60,039 nucleotides of DNA. Source: Sphingobacteriales bacterium. Its GTDB lineage: Bacteria > Bacteroidota > Bacteroidia > Chitinophagales > Chitinophagaceae. Shown here piece after piece: positions 8,821-18,909 of this stretch. Positions within the stretch are counted from its first letter, which is position 1; every line of letters starts with the position of its first letter. The stretch spans positions 1-60,039 of the forward strand of contig JAHEEX010000002.1 in assembly GCA_024640465.1 (NCBI GenBank), in the 5' to 3' direction. A model generated the notes under the pieces. That model did not search any database and was not told the origin of the DNA. It saw only the letters and a list, made by a program, of their open reading frames with translations. The translations under genes were made by a program, and so were the position numbers.

Positions 8821-10590
8821 TTAATAGCCAGGATTTTGTTTTAATCTCACTGTTCCGTCCTGGTTCATGTTATCAATTGTTCCCTGTGGAATAGGATAAA
8901 TTTCGTTTTTACCCGCTGTGAAAACAGCACTTCCCCTGTAAGGTCTCAACAGTTTTTCCCTGCTGTTATAAGCATTCAGGGTTGTTGCTGCAATACCCCA
9001 TCTAACCAGGTCGAAGAAACGGTGTCCTTCCATACCCAACTCAAGTCTTTCTTCATGACGGATTGCTTTTAAAGCAAATGTTTTATCCGCAAAAGAAGCA
9101 TATTGATTGATTAAATAGTTGTCCGCTGGGGTTGTTTGAGTAGCGTATGTTGCAGTTGCTGCATTATAGTCGCTATTCTTATATACCCAGCCAGATTTAT
9201 TGGCAGCCCTTGCACGAACCAGGTTTGTATATTTCAAAGCTTCTGTTAAATTACCGGCATCAGCCTGGCATTCTGCATACCAGAGATACAATTGTGCTAC
9301 ACGGATAATATTTACATTATTAGCAACCAATTGTGAAGGTCCCCAATAAGCACTTCCCTGATCTGTAAATGCATCTTTCTGAGATTTTGCATAAACATTC
9401 TTCTTAGGGCTGAAGTGGCCATCAGCAATGACGTTCCTGATCCAATCATCACCAGGGTGTGGGCCCCAGTCCAGATAAGGAATACCTTTTCTTCCCATGT
9501 TCCAGTCAATACGAGGATCCAGGGTTCCTGTATATGCACCTGCAGGGTCGCTTACACTTGAGCCATTAAACCAGGTATCAAGCAGAGGAAGGCCGGCAGC
9601 GTCTGTTTTAAATGCATTGGCAAAATCCTGTGAAGGATTATAGAAACCGCAGCATCCGCCAGGTCCGCCATTATAGGGGAAGTTCAGGATATCACCGTAG
9701 TTACCATTTGGATCTCCGCCCCAGTCTACAGATGAACCGTCTTTTACAGATGTTTGGGCTGCAAAAACTGATTCCTGGCTGTTTTTCTGAGCAGGGTTAA
9801 AATTGGAGAAATAATTTGTGTTTAAAGCATATTTCTCTCCTTTAGCTGTTTTGCCATTATCAATAAGGTCTTTCAAAATTGAACTGGCAGCAGAATATTT
9901 TTTCTGATGCATCAGCGCTTTTGCAAGCATGGCTTTTGCTGCAGATTTATTTGCCCTTCCTGCATCACTCCAGGTTTCTGGAAGCGTATTGATGGCAAAT
10001 TGCAGATCGGCTTCAATTTTAGGCCATACATCTGTGGTATTGGAAACAGCTGTATTGCTTGGGTTTACAGTTGTATCGGCATAAATAATGTTGCCGTATA
10101 CCAACTTTAACTCAAGGTGAAAATACGCCCTTAGAAAACGCGCCTGTCCCATGATTTGCGACCTTTTGGTAGCATCAATTTCAGCATTAAGTGCCAGGGT
10201 ATTTAATACCTCGTTACACCTTTGTGCACCTGCATAGCAAACGCTCCATTTCTGAGGAATGGCACCATTGGTAGGAGAAACAGTCCAGGTTTCAAATCCA
10301 ATAACATCACCAACGTCACTTGGATCTGATCCTTTGTAAGCATCATCACCGGTTACATTATATGTCCAGTTGGAAGCTCCGGAAGCAAAGCCGTCACCGG
10401 ATGCACCTTCGCCGTCAACCAGGGAGTAGGCCCCGATCAACAGGCCCTGAATACCGGCTTCACCAGACATGGTAGCCGGGTTCAATGTACCCTGTGGGGG
10501 TTTATTTAAAAAATCTTTGTTACAGGCCACAATGGTAGCTATTACAACCAGGCATGTGGCAATCAGTATTTTATAATTTATTATTTTCAT
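8821..10590 (-). CDS. SusD/RagB family nutrient-binding outer-membrane lipoprotein
   Basis: 589 aa. Lipobox cysteine C23 (IVAC) is followed by NKDFLNKPPQG, the usual SusD opening. The family's C-terminal signature AIRHEERLELGMEGHRFFDL begins at residue 509, and the protein ends with YPIP and the typical NPGY. SusD proteins cap a SusC transporter on the outer face and bind the incoming oligosaccharide or peptide. It starts 20 nt after the upstream SusC gene, so the two form a standard pair. No adjacent sigma/anti-sigma or hybrid two-component regulator is present. The substrate cannot be read from sequence. Confidence 0.95.
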   Translation of the reverse strand: MKIINYKILIATCLVVIATIVACNKDFLNKPPQGTLNPATMSGEAGIQGLLIGAYSLVDGEGASGDGFASGASNWTYNVTGDDAYKGSDPSDVGDVIGFETWTVSPTNGAIPQKWSVCYAGAQRCNEVLNTLALNAEIDATKRSQIMGQARFLRAYFHLELKLVYGNIIYADTTVNPSNTAVSNTTDVWPKIEADLQFAINTLPETWSDAGRANKSAAKAMLAKALMHQKKYSAASSILKDLIDNGKTAKGEKYALNTNYFSNFNPAQKNSQESVFAAQTSVKDGSSVDWGGDPNGNYGDILNFPYNGGPGGCCGFYNPSQDFANAFKTDAAGLPLLDTWFNGSSVSDPAGAYTGTLDPRIDWNMGRKGIPYLDWGPHPGDDWIRNVIADGHFSPKKNVYAKSQKDAFTDQGSAYWGPSQLVANNVNIIRVAQLYLWYAECQADAGNLTEALKYTNLVRARAANKSGWVYKNSDYNAATATYATQTTPADNYLINQYASFADKTFALKAIRHEERLELGMEGHRFFDLVRWGIAATTLNAYNSREKLLRPYRGSAVFTAGKNEIYPIPQGTIDNMNQDGTVRLKQNPGY

Positions 10591-10610
10591 ATAGTGTCAA
10601 ATATTAACAA

Positions 10611-13600
10611 TTAGAAATTAAGGTTTACTCCAAACAGGAAAGATGCAGTATGCGGATAGTTACCCTGATCAATTCCAAAACCAACTGTGTTGTTGATATC
10701 ACTGCTCTGCAATTCAGGATCAGTGCCTTTATACCCTGTAATAGTAAACAGGTTGGCGGCTTGAATGTAAATCCTTAAACGATCGAGGCCTATTTTTTGA
10801 ATCATGGTAGCAGGAAAGGTATAACCAATCTGCATTTGCTTGTTTCTCAAATAAGAACCTTTGCTGATAAAATAACTGTTAGCTACCTGATCTGTACTGA
10901 AACCACCGGCTAATTGCAGGATGGGCACTGTACCATTAGGGTTAGTCGGAGTCCATGAGTTAGTGGCTGCTTCCCTGCTTAAACCACCTTTGAAAAAGTC
11001 TGGGAAGTCAGTGAAATATTTAGTTTGATTAAATATATCGTTCCCTTGTGATCCAAAGAAGAAAGTTGAGAAATCAAGTGATTTCCAGCTAAAGGATATA
11101 TTCAAACCATATGTGAAATCAGGATTTGGATCACCAATGAAAGTCCTGTCATCTGCATCGATCTTGCCATCACCATTTACATCCTGATATTTAAATGTAC
11201 CTGGTTTTGCATCAGTTTGTGTTGGTGACTTAGCTACATCGTCCGCGCTCTGGAATTTTCCAATTACCTGGTATCCAAAGAACGCTCCCACAGGGTGACC
11301 TTCCGCATTACGGGTTGGTGTAACGTTCCTGATTTGAGGGCCATCAAAATATCCTGCACCAGGAATATCAACGATCTTATTATTGTAAGTTGTAAGGTTA
11401 CCGGAGATATCAAAGCGGAAATCTTTTCCAACCACGCCATGGTATGCACCGCTAAATTCAAAACCGGTGTTCTCCATGTTTCCGATGTTAACCTTAGGAA
11501 GGTCAGCATCTCCGGTGAAGATACGATCCCACTGGATTCCGGAAGCGGTGAACAATAATCCACTCACTTTCTTTTTGAACCATTCAATGCTGAAATCGAA
11601 TTTGTTGTTAAACATGGTAGCGTCTAAACCAAAATTCGTGATAATATCTTCTTCCCATGTTGTAGACGGGTTGCCGATATTGCTCGCATAGAAACCAGCG
11701 TAAGGCGCTGTACTTGATCCGGAAATATCATAAAAGGATTTACCAGCCCTTGTTGCATAAAGGTTATAAGGATTGGTTGCACCAACGTTACCGTATGATC
11801 CTAACACGCCCCAGCTGCCGCGCAATTTCAGATCATTGATGAAAGTCACATCCTGCATGAAGCCTTCCTGAGAAATCCTCCAGGCTGCAGAAACAGAAGG
11901 GAACCAACCATATCTAACGTCCTCAGCAAATACGGAAGCACCGTCCCTGCGGATACTGGCGTTTAAAAGATATTTTCCATCATATCCGTACTCTACACGG
12001 GCAAACTGTGATAAAACAGCATTGCGGTAAGCACCACCTGCATTTGATTGGGTACCAGAACCTGAATTAAGGATCCAGTAATCCGGGATCTCAGAAAAAT
12101 AATTACTCCTTGTACCAGAAGAATATCTTCCGTTGGAGTTAAGTGCTTCATAACCCAAAAGCCCTTTTACGCTATGCTTACCAAAGATGTTGGAATAAGC
12201 TACGGTATTTGTCCAGGTCCATTGTGTATTGATGCCGGCGCCTTCAGAAAATGAATTTACGCCTGTATTACCTTCTGCATTTTCATACCCAACATAATTG
12301 AAATTATAATAGTAATTATTATCAATTGTACCACCAAAGCTGGTGCGGAAAGTAAAATGTTTCAGGAAATCCACTTCTGCAAACACGTTACCGATGATAT
12401 CCGTGTTAACACCTTTGTTGTCTTTTGTCCTGTAAATGTCTGCATAAGGATTCCGTGCATTACCAAATTCCTGTGATTTTGTACCGGCAAAATTGCCCAC
12501 AATATCATAAACTGGAATGGCCGAACTTTCACGGAAAGCAGTAGTGAAAGGACTTCCTTCACTCTGGTTACCAAAAGTCGGGTTTTGTTTGAAGAAGAAA
12601 TAGGCATTTTCACCAATCCGGATATTATTCCTCACATTGAAAACCGTATTAATCCTGGCAGAATATCTTTTTAGATATTGAAAATCGGCAATACCCTGCT
12701 GGTTTATATATCCCAGCGCAAATAAAAAGGAACTTTTATCCCCGCCACCGCTTACAGATACGTTATGGTTTTGCATCGGGGCTGTTCTGGTAATTTCATC
12801 ATACCAGTTAGTACCTGTTTTATTGGTCTTGGTAATCTGATAGCTGTCCTTATTATATAGAGCTGGATTTACAGCAGGGTCTCCTTCAAATTTACCTGTA
12901 GGGGTAATATAATCAGGAAGTACTGGGTTAGCTCCATTTCCAAACTGACCTGAACTGGGATTAGCTATACCCGAGTTACGTTGCTGCAACCAAATGGCAT
13001 CAGCTTCCTGTTGAGGGTTGGCCATTTCATATCCTTTACCCGGTGTTGTCCAGCCATAGTAGCCATCATAGGTTACTTTAGCTTTACCGGATTTGCCTTT
13101 TCTTGTAGTTACAATGATAACACCATTAGATCCACGAACACCATAAATGGCCGCAGAGGCGTCTTTCAATACCTGAATAGATTCAATTTCAGCAGAATTT
13201 ATATCATGCAGACCAGCCTGCACACCATCAATCATCACCAGGGGGGCATTATTACCAAAAGCGGTAATACCACGAATGCGAATATCACTTGCAGCACCTG
13301 GCTGACCTGAAGAAATAACTGTAACACCGGCAGCACGTCCCTGAAGGGCTTCTTCACCCGTTCCGACTGGCATTTGTTTCAGTTCTTTAACGTTTACTAC
13401 TGCAACAGCACCAGTAATTTCTTTCCTTTTTTGAGCGGTGTAACCTGTTACAACTACCTCACTCAATTCAGAAACCTTTTCTTTCATAGCTACTGCAACG
13501 GTTTTCGAATTGCTGATATTAACTTCAGCTTCTTCATAACCACCGAAAGTAATTACGAGTAAATTCTTTCCCGCAGGAACATTGATGGAAAATTCGCCAG

Positions 13601-13802
13601 AGGCCGACGTAGCAGTTGATACTGTCGTACCTTTTACCGTTACACTCGCGTAAGGTAAAGGCTTACTGTCTTTTGCACTGGTTACAGTACCGGTTACTAC
13701 TGTCTGTGCAAAGACAGAGCCCGATAGAAACAGTAGCAGGAAAATCGAAAGGATAAGCTTTGGTGTTGCCCCACCATTGCCTTTCAGGAGTTTTTGTTTC
13801 AT
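10611..13802 (-). CDS. SusC/RagA family TonB-linked outer-membrane transporter
   Basis: 1063 aa. Signal peptide (LILSIFLLLFLSGSVFA, then Q), then a carboxypeptidase-regulatory-like Ig domain (about residues 33-110). Next is a plug domain with the SusC hallmarks EVVVTGYTAQKRKEITGAV, LQGRAAGV, IRIRG and PLVMIDGV (about residues 113-235), and then a 22-strand-type barrel ending in an aromatic C-terminus (VNLNF). It imports the ligand captured by the SusD partner, powered by TonB/ExbBD encoded elsewhere. The 288-nt gap upstream (13803-14090), shared with the divergent isomerase gene, is AT-rich. I found no exact TAnnTTTG promoter in it. Confidence 0.95.
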   Translation of the reverse strand: MKQKLLKGNGGATPKLILSIFLLLFLSGSVFAQTVVTGTVTSAKDSKPLPYASVTVKGTTVSTATSASGEFSINVPAGKNLLVITFGGYEEAEVNISNSKTVAVAMKEKVSELSEVVVTGYTAQKRKEITGAVAVVNVKELKQMPVGTGEEALQGRAAGVTVISSGQPGAASDIRIRGITAFGNNAPLVMIDGVQAGLHDINSAEIESIQVLKDASAAIYGVRGSNGVIIVTTRKGKSGKAKVTYDGYYGWTTPGKGYEMANPQQEADAIWLQQRNSGIANPSSGQFGNGANPVLPDYITPTGKFEGDPAVNPALYNKDSYQITKTNKTGTNWYDEITRTAPMQNHNVSVSGGGDKSSFLFALGYINQQGIADFQYLKRYSARINTVFNVRNNIRIGENAYFFFKQNPTFGNQSEGSPFTTAFRESSAIPVYDIVGNFAGTKSQEFGNARNPYADIYRTKDNKGVNTDIIGNVFAEVDFLKHFTFRTSFGGTIDNNYYYNFNYVGYENAEGNTGVNSFSEGAGINTQWTWTNTVAYSNIFGKHSVKGLLGYEALNSNGRYSSGTRSNYFSEIPDYWILNSGSGTQSNAGGAYRNAVLSQFARVEYGYDGKYLLNASIRRDGASVFAEDVRYGWFPSVSAAWRISQEGFMQDVTFINDLKLRGSWGVLGSYGNVGATNPYNLYATRAGKSFYDISGSSTAPYAGFYASNIGNPSTTWEEDIITNFGLDATMFNNKFDFSIEWFKKKVSGLLFTASGIQWDRIFTGDADLPKVNIGNMENTGFEFSGAYHGVVGKDFRFDISGNLTTYNNKIVDIPGAGYFDGPQIRNVTPTRNAEGHPVGAFFGYQVIGKFQSADDVAKSPTQTDAKPGTFKYQDVNGDGKIDADDRTFIGDPNPDFTYGLNISFSWKSLDFSTFFFGSQGNDIFNQTKYFTDFPDFFKGGLSREAATNSWTPTNPNGTVPILQLAGGFSTDQVANSYFISKGSYLRNKQMQIGYTFPATMIQKIGLDRLRIYIQAANLFTITGYKGTDPELQSSDINNTVGFGIDQGNYPHTASFLFGVNLNF

Positions 13803-14090
13803 ACGACTACACAGTTAGAGTTGGTTAATAATAAAAAGGGTGCTAAAACGATTTTTATTTAGTTGTTAAATGTAAGTGAATATTTTAAATGTTTAAAACT
13901 TTTTTAAAAAAATGTAAAAATTCTATCATTCCCGTTTGAAATAACCCCATTTCATTGCTAATGTGTAAAAAAAACACTAAGGTTAACAAAAGGTTAATAA
14001 GTTCTTAATTAGGGCCAGACAAAATAGATTTTACAATCGCTGCATTAATAAAAAGATTATTTTAAATTTCTTTTACCTAAATTTTCAATT

Positions 14091-14981
14091 ATGATCTCCC
14101 GTAGAAAAATGATTAAATCCCTGGCGGGCTATACCGCAGGCTCCTTATTGATGAACAGCGCCTTTGCCATGGCTAAAAAATCACCACATGCTATTGGCCT
14201 TCAATTATATACGCTGAGAAACGAAATGGGGAAGGATCCCGCCGGAACCCTTAAAAAGGTATCTGAACTGGGCTATACTGAGGTTGAAAGCTTTGGTTAT
14301 AACGGTAAATTCTTTGGAATGGATGCGAAGACTTACCGGGATACACTGAAAGGATTTGGCCTGACGGCCCCCAGCGGTCATTATATGTATGGCAACTTCG
14401 GGACCAAACAAATTCCGGGCACCATTTTAACCGGCTGGGATAAGGCAGTTGAAGATGCAGCTGCACTGGGCCAGAAATATATGGTACTTGCTTATCTGAT
14501 GCCCGATGAAAGAAAATCCCTGGACGATTATAAAAAAATTGCAGCAGACCTGAACAAAGCAGGAGAATCCTGTAAAAAAGCAGGAATCCAGCTTTGCTAT
14601 CATAATCACGATTTCGAATTCCAGGCAATTGATGGAACCCTGCCTTTTGATATCCTGATGTCCCAAACCGACAGCTCCCTTGTAAAAACAGAGCTTGATC
14701 TGTATTGGGCGGTAAAAGCAAAGCATCAGCCGATCGACCTGTTTAAAAAATATCCCAAACGTATTGTACTCTGGCATGTGAAAGATATGGATAACACTGA
14801 GAAAAAGTCTTTTACGGAAGTTGGCAGCGGCACAATCGACTTTTCATCCATTTTCAAAGCCCATAAAGAATCAGGAATGCAACACTTCTTTGTTGAACAG
14901 GACCAATGCCCCGGTTCCCCGTTCATAAGCATCGAAAAAAGTATCAGTTATATTAAAGGAAACCTGATTAAACTGGTTTGA
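14091..14981 (+). CDS. Tat-exported sugar phosphate isomerase/epimerase (TIM barrel)
   Basis: 296 aa. The N-terminus carries a Tat-type signal (S-R4? region: SRRKMIKSLAG, twin Arg followed by a hydrophobic stretch and an Ala-rich cleavage region), so the enzyme is probably periplasmic. The rest is an AP-endonuclease-2-like TIM barrel with IGLQLYTLR, CYHNHDFEF, KTELDLYW and LWHVKDMD, which supply the metal-binding His/Asp/Glu residues. Such proteins isomerise, epimerise or beta-eliminate sugar derivatives. In Bacteroidota they often sit beside DUF1080 and Gfo/Idh/MocA genes for 3-keto-glycoside metabolism. It is divergent from susC and is followed 13 nt later by a small membrane protein gene. 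Confidence 0.85.
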   Translation: MISRRKMIKSLAGYTAGSLLMNSAFAMAKKSPHAIGLQLYTLRNEMGKDPAGTLKKVSELGYTEVESFGYNGKFFGMDAKTYRDTLKGFGLTAPSGHYMYGNFGTKQIPGTILTGWDKAVEDAAALGQKYMVLAYLMPDERKSLDDYKKIAADLNKAGESCKKAGIQLCYHNHDFEFQAIDGTLPFDILMSQTDSSLVKTELDLYWAVKAKHQPIDLFKKYPKRIVLWHVKDMDNTEKKSFTEVGSGTIDFSSIFKAHKESGMQHFFVEQDQCPGSPFISIEKSISYIKGNLIKLV

Positions 14982-14994
14982 TCAAATAAATAAA

Positions 14995-15369
14995 TTGCAG
15001 GTGAGGTATTTTAATCTTTCGCTGGCCATTGTTTTCACGCTTTTTGCCGCATTGCAATATAATGATCCGGACCCCTATATCTGGATACCGATATATGGCT
15101 ATGCAGCCATATTATGCTTCCAGGCTTTTAGAGGAAAGTTTTTTAAAAATGCCTGCCTCGCTGGTTTGCTCATATGCGCCGCATATGCGGTCTATCTTTT
15201 TATTGATAAGGACGGGGTCCTTTCCTGGGCCCGGGATCACGAAGCAGAAAGCCTCGTACAAACGATGAAAGCCACCAAACCCTGGATCGAAGAATCGAGA
15301 GAGTTTGGTGGCTTACTAATCGTTATTGTGGCCCTTGGGTTAAATTACATGAAAGCAGTTAAAAAGTAA
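14995..15369 (+). CDS. TMEM220-family small membrane protein
   Basis: 124 aa from a TTG at 14995; a GTG at 15001 is an alternative, and no ATG is available before the conserved part. Four hydrophobic segments are visible (about residues 5-22, 28-46, 52-69 and 101-121). The LQYNDPDPY motif between the first two segments is the mark of the TMEM220 family, which has no established function. It starts only 13 nt after the isomerase stop, so it is probably cotranscribed. Confidence 0.75.
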   Translation: MQVRYFNLSLAIVFTLFAALQYNDPDPYIWIPIYGYAAILCFQAFRGKFFKNACLAGLLICAAYAVYLFIDKDGVLSWARDHEAESLVQTMKATKPWIEESREFGGLLIVIVALGLNYMKAVKK

Positions 15370-15489
15370 ATGTCTTTATATTTTTACCTTTTCCAACCTC
15401 TGGCCTAAGTACTTTCTTTTTTAATGCATAAGGCCGATGTTCTTTATGATGCATCATCTCAGTTTTCTATTTAAGAACCATTAGTTTAC

Positions 15490-18400
15490 TTAACGTGCAA
15501 TGAACTTCATTGAAGATACAGCCATTGTTTTTGTTTCCGTTGGATCTGCCTTTCGTATCAATACATACAACTTACGGGGATGATCACCCGTATTCTTCAG
15601 GGCAACTTTAACAGTATTAAATCCTGGCTTTCCACCTGCCGGAATGCTGACTTCTCCCAATTTGGTAGCACCCGGCCTGTCTGCATACCACTCTACCACA
15701 TATCCTTTCTGCAAAGGCTCCTGCATTCCATAAGTGAGTTCAACTCCGGTGACAAATTGTAAATTAATATTATCAAACATCAGCCATCCGCTTTCACCAT
15801 TTACAATAGCATATTTAGTGTTGTTAAAATCACCAACAGTAATCCTTTCTGTGCTATCATTTTCATGTACCCCCAGAACAGGGTTTCTCAGGTTCAGTGT
15901 TGCAAAACCGGTAAGTGGCTTAGCCCCACTGGCTCCCTTATCGGTATAGCTTGCCGAAATTTGCATCATCTTATTATCAGCTGCATTTTTTTCCGTTGCA
16001 ATGATCGAGCCGGTAGATGGTAATGAAGATGCGGGCTTCCCCTTACCCAATGATAAAATCCAATCAACAATTTTTCCGGCCTCTTCCTGTTTAAGGTCGG
16101 GATGTGCGGCCATGGCCGTTTCTCCCCAAACACCTCCGCCACCTTTGATGATCTTACTGATTAAATACGTTTTGGCGGCAGGATCCTTATCATATTTGGC
16201 AGCGACCAATTCAAAAGCCGGGCCTATTGACTTTTCCGTTTCCTTATGACAGGTTTTACAATCCAGGCTCGCAACCAGGTTTTTACCTTCTGTCAATGCA
16301 CTAACACCCTGGTGCCCCAGCACCTGTGCCTTGTCTGTACCGCTTACATAATCCACTTTTACATAAACACCGGCAGGATCTATGCCTCCCTTTTCCGTAC
16401 TTCCATCTTCCTTATCGGATATGCTTACCCGGTAGTTAACAGGCTTGCCGGGAAAATAAAAACTAGCCTGTGGTTCTATCGTAATTTTTAGTTCCGGCGT
16501 TTCATTCCCCGCATAAACTGGTATTGAAGCACTCTTTGTGATGGCTCCTTTATCATCTTTCACTTCTACATAAATGTCATTCTCCCCGGCTGTTGAAAAA
16601 GTAAATTCTGCTTCGGGGGTTTTGGTTTCCTTAACCTGGTTATTCCCAAAATGCCAGACATAGGTAAGCGGGTCCTTATCCGGATCTATGGTTCCTGCAG
16701 CAGATGCTTTAATGGTGAACGGCAATGGGCCGGTTGTTTTATTAACCGTAATGTGTGCCTTAGGTGCACGGTTGCCGCCATTATACTCAACTCTTGAAAG
16801 ACCCGCATCTGCGTTTTTCGTAAACCAACCCGTACCATATTCAAGGATATACAAACGCCCGTCTGGTCCCATTTCTATATCGATGGCAGAATTGAGTTGG
16901 GTATTCGGAATAAAGGATTCCATTTTTTCATAGTTCCCGTCTTTATCCATTGTCACAATTTTAATCCATCCCCGAATCCAGTCGTAAAAAAACAGTTTAC
17001 CATCAAAATATGCAGGAAAACGGGTTTCAGCCGGATAAAATTCCGAGTAATAAATCGGGCCGGCCATGGCATTACGTCCGCCTGTTCCTACCTCTGGAAA
17101 TTCTGAGGATGCAGCATATGGATAATAAATAAACGTCGGGCTTACCGGGGGAAGTTCTTTGATTCCGGTATTATTTCTGGAATTATTTATGGGCTTTGTC
17201 GGATCAAACAAAGAACCGCTTTGTCCATTGGAATAATCATATTCATGGTAAGGATAATTATTACCAACAAATAACGGCCATCCAAAAAATCCAGCTTTCC
17301 TGGCCTGGTTCAACTCATCATACCCCCTCGGGCCCCTGGTATCCAGGCTGTCGTTTCCGGCATCCGGTCCTACTTCACCCCAATATAAAAAACCGTTTTT
17401 ACGATCCACTGAAATTCTATATGGATTTCGGTTACCCATAACATATATCTCCGGCCTGGCCCCTTCTGTGCCCTTTTTAAAAAGATTGCCATCCGGAATG
17501 ATATAGCTTCCATCAGCCTGAACTTTTATCCGCAAAATTTTACCCCTCAGATCATTTGCGTTTCCTGCACTTCTGCGAGCATCGAATTGTTCAAATCCGG
17601 GGCGCTGATCCAAAGGCGCAAAACCATGATTGGCAAAAGTACCCGCCTGGTCAAATGGAGTTGAATTATCCCCGGTGGAAAGGTAAAGAAGGCCATCTGG
17701 CCCAAATGTAATGGAGCCCCCGGTATGGCAACAGATTTCTCTTTGGGAAAAAACATCCAGCACTTTCTTTTCAGATGCAAGATCAAGTTTTCCATCTTTG
17801 AATACAAACCTGGATAAACGATTTACAGAAGCATCTATTGGCGAATAATACAGGTAAACAAAATTGTTTTTGGCATAATCCGGATCCGCAGCAAGCCCCA
17901 TTAAGCCTTCTTCAGCATTTACATTTGGATCTTTTGCCTTAAAGTATACATTAAGCTTGCCCGCATCGCTGAGTTTGTGCGTTTTGTTATCATAAAACAA
18001 TATTTCTCCCTTCCGCTGGACTACAATAATATCCAGGTTGGGCAAAATGGCCATTTCCGTTGGTTCATCAAAACCGGTTGCCAGCATATTTTTAGTAAAC
18101 CGGTCTTCTTCGGGTACGCGTTGACTATAGGCCTTCCCATAATCTAATTCCTTATTCTTTCCAATCGCATACTGAATGCCGCCAAGAATATGTTTGAGAT
18201 AAGCCGGGTCACTATAAGATTCTTCCGTATGCCCGAATTCGGTATAATAAGCACGGCCACCATCAAACGCATGATACCAGGCCATGGGGTGGTTATTTTC
18301 ATTTTCCCCTCCTTCGTATGATTTTTCATCAATGCGGATCAACACTTTTACATTACTGTCTGAGGGAACTTTTTTGAAATTATACCATTCATCGGTGCGC

Positions 18401-18888
18401 TCCCAGACATCGGGTAAATGCGCCGTACTCGGATGGGTTTTATCAACCACATTTAATTTTGCCGGCTGAATTTTGGGGTGGCTTTTGAAATACGCTCCAA
18501 CCAGTTTGCCATACCATGGCCAACCATATTCACAATCCGCGGCTGCATGAATGCCCATATATCCGCCACCGGCCTGGATATATCGCTCAAAATCTGCCTG
18601 CTGGTATGCATCCAGCAAATTGCCTGTGGAATTCAGGAAAATAACAGCACTGTATAGCCGAAGAGAGTCTTCATTAAATATGGCTGCATTTTCAGTTGTA
18701 TCTACAGAAAACCCGTTTTCCTTTCCCAATTTCTGGATGGCGGCTATTCCATTAGGGATTGAACTGTGCCTGAAGCCGGCTGTTTTGGAAAAAACAAGTA
18801 CTCGTGGGTTTCCTTTTTTCTTTCCGGAACAGCCTGCCAGAATTACAACAGCAATGAATAAAGCCAGTAATGATTGAATAAATTTCAT
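15490..18888 (-). CDS. ThuA / PQQ-type sugar dehydrogenase / PKD / cytochrome c multidomain lipoprotein
   Basis: 1132 aa lipoprotein, lipobox cysteine C20 (LAGC). Domains in order: ThuA-like glutamine-amidotransferase fold (about 28-242, with GIHAAADCEY); glucose/sorbosone-dehydrogenase-like six-bladed propeller (about 265-700, with CHTGGSITFGPDGLLYLSTG and ILRI); PKD domain (about 705-795); cytochrome c with C877-K-T-C880-H881 and possible axial Met926; and a C-terminal beta-sandwich of CBM6-like style (about 955-1132). It should oxidise a sugar and pass electrons to its own heme. The heme domain closely resembles the separate cytochrome at 20512-20973, including a shared GGxGVWGE block. It lies 21 nt after a DUF1080 gene and is probably in the same operon. 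Confidence 0.9.
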   Translation of the reverse strand: MKFIQSLLALFIAVVILAGCSGKKKGNPRVLVFSKTAGFRHSSIPNGIAAIQKLGKENGFSVDTTENAAIFNEDSLRLYSAVIFLNSTGNLLDAYQQADFERYIQAGGGYMGIHAAADCEYGWPWYGKLVGAYFKSHPKIQPAKLNVVDKTHPSTAHLPDVWERTDEWYNFKKVPSDSNVKVLIRIDEKSYEGGENENNHPMAWYHAFDGGRAYYTEFGHTEESYSDPAYLKHILGGIQYAIGKNKELDYGKAYSQRVPEEDRFTKNMLATGFDEPTEMAILPNLDIIVVQRKGEILFYDNKTHKLSDAGKLNVYFKAKDPNVNAEEGLMGLAADPDYAKNNFVYLYYSPIDASVNRLSRFVFKDGKLDLASEKKVLDVFSQREICCHTGGSITFGPDGLLYLSTGDNSTPFDQAGTFANHGFAPLDQRPGFEQFDARRSAGNANDLRGKILRIKVQADGSYIIPDGNLFKKGTEGARPEIYVMGNRNPYRISVDRKNGFLYWGEVGPDAGNDSLDTRGPRGYDELNQARKAGFFGWPLFVGNNYPYHEYDYSNGQSGSLFDPTKPINNSRNNTGIKELPPVSPTFIYYPYAASSEFPEVGTGGRNAMAGPIYYSEFYPAETRFPAYFDGKLFFYDWIRGWIKIVTMDKDGNYEKMESFIPNTQLNSAIDIEMGPDGRLYILEYGTGWFTKNADAGLSRVEYNGGNRAPKAHITVNKTTGPLPFTIKASAAGTIDPDKDPLTYVWHFGNNQVKETKTPEAEFTFSTAGENDIYVEVKDDKGAITKSASIPVYAGNETPELKITIEPQASFYFPGKPVNYRVSISDKEDGSTEKGGIDPAGVYVKVDYVSGTDKAQVLGHQGVSALTEGKNLVASLDCKTCHKETEKSIGPAFELVAAKYDKDPAAKTYLISKIIKGGGGVWGETAMAAHPDLKQEEAGKIVDWILSLGKGKPASSLPSTGSIIATEKNAADNKMMQISASYTDKGASGAKPLTGFATLNLRNPVLGVHENDSTERITVGDFNNTKYAIVNGESGWLMFDNINLQFVTGVELTYGMQEPLQKGYVVEWYADRPGATKLGEVSIPAGGKPGFNTVKVALKNTGDHPRKLYVLIRKADPTETKTMAVSSMKFIAR

Positions 18889-18909
18889 ATGATTAAAGTT
18901 GAACGTAAA

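Noticed and set aside
14251-14777. Long minus-strand open frames opposite the TIM-barrel gene
   Set aside because: Antisense shadows with no motifs; the plus-strand gene has a Tat signal and conserved metal-site motifs.
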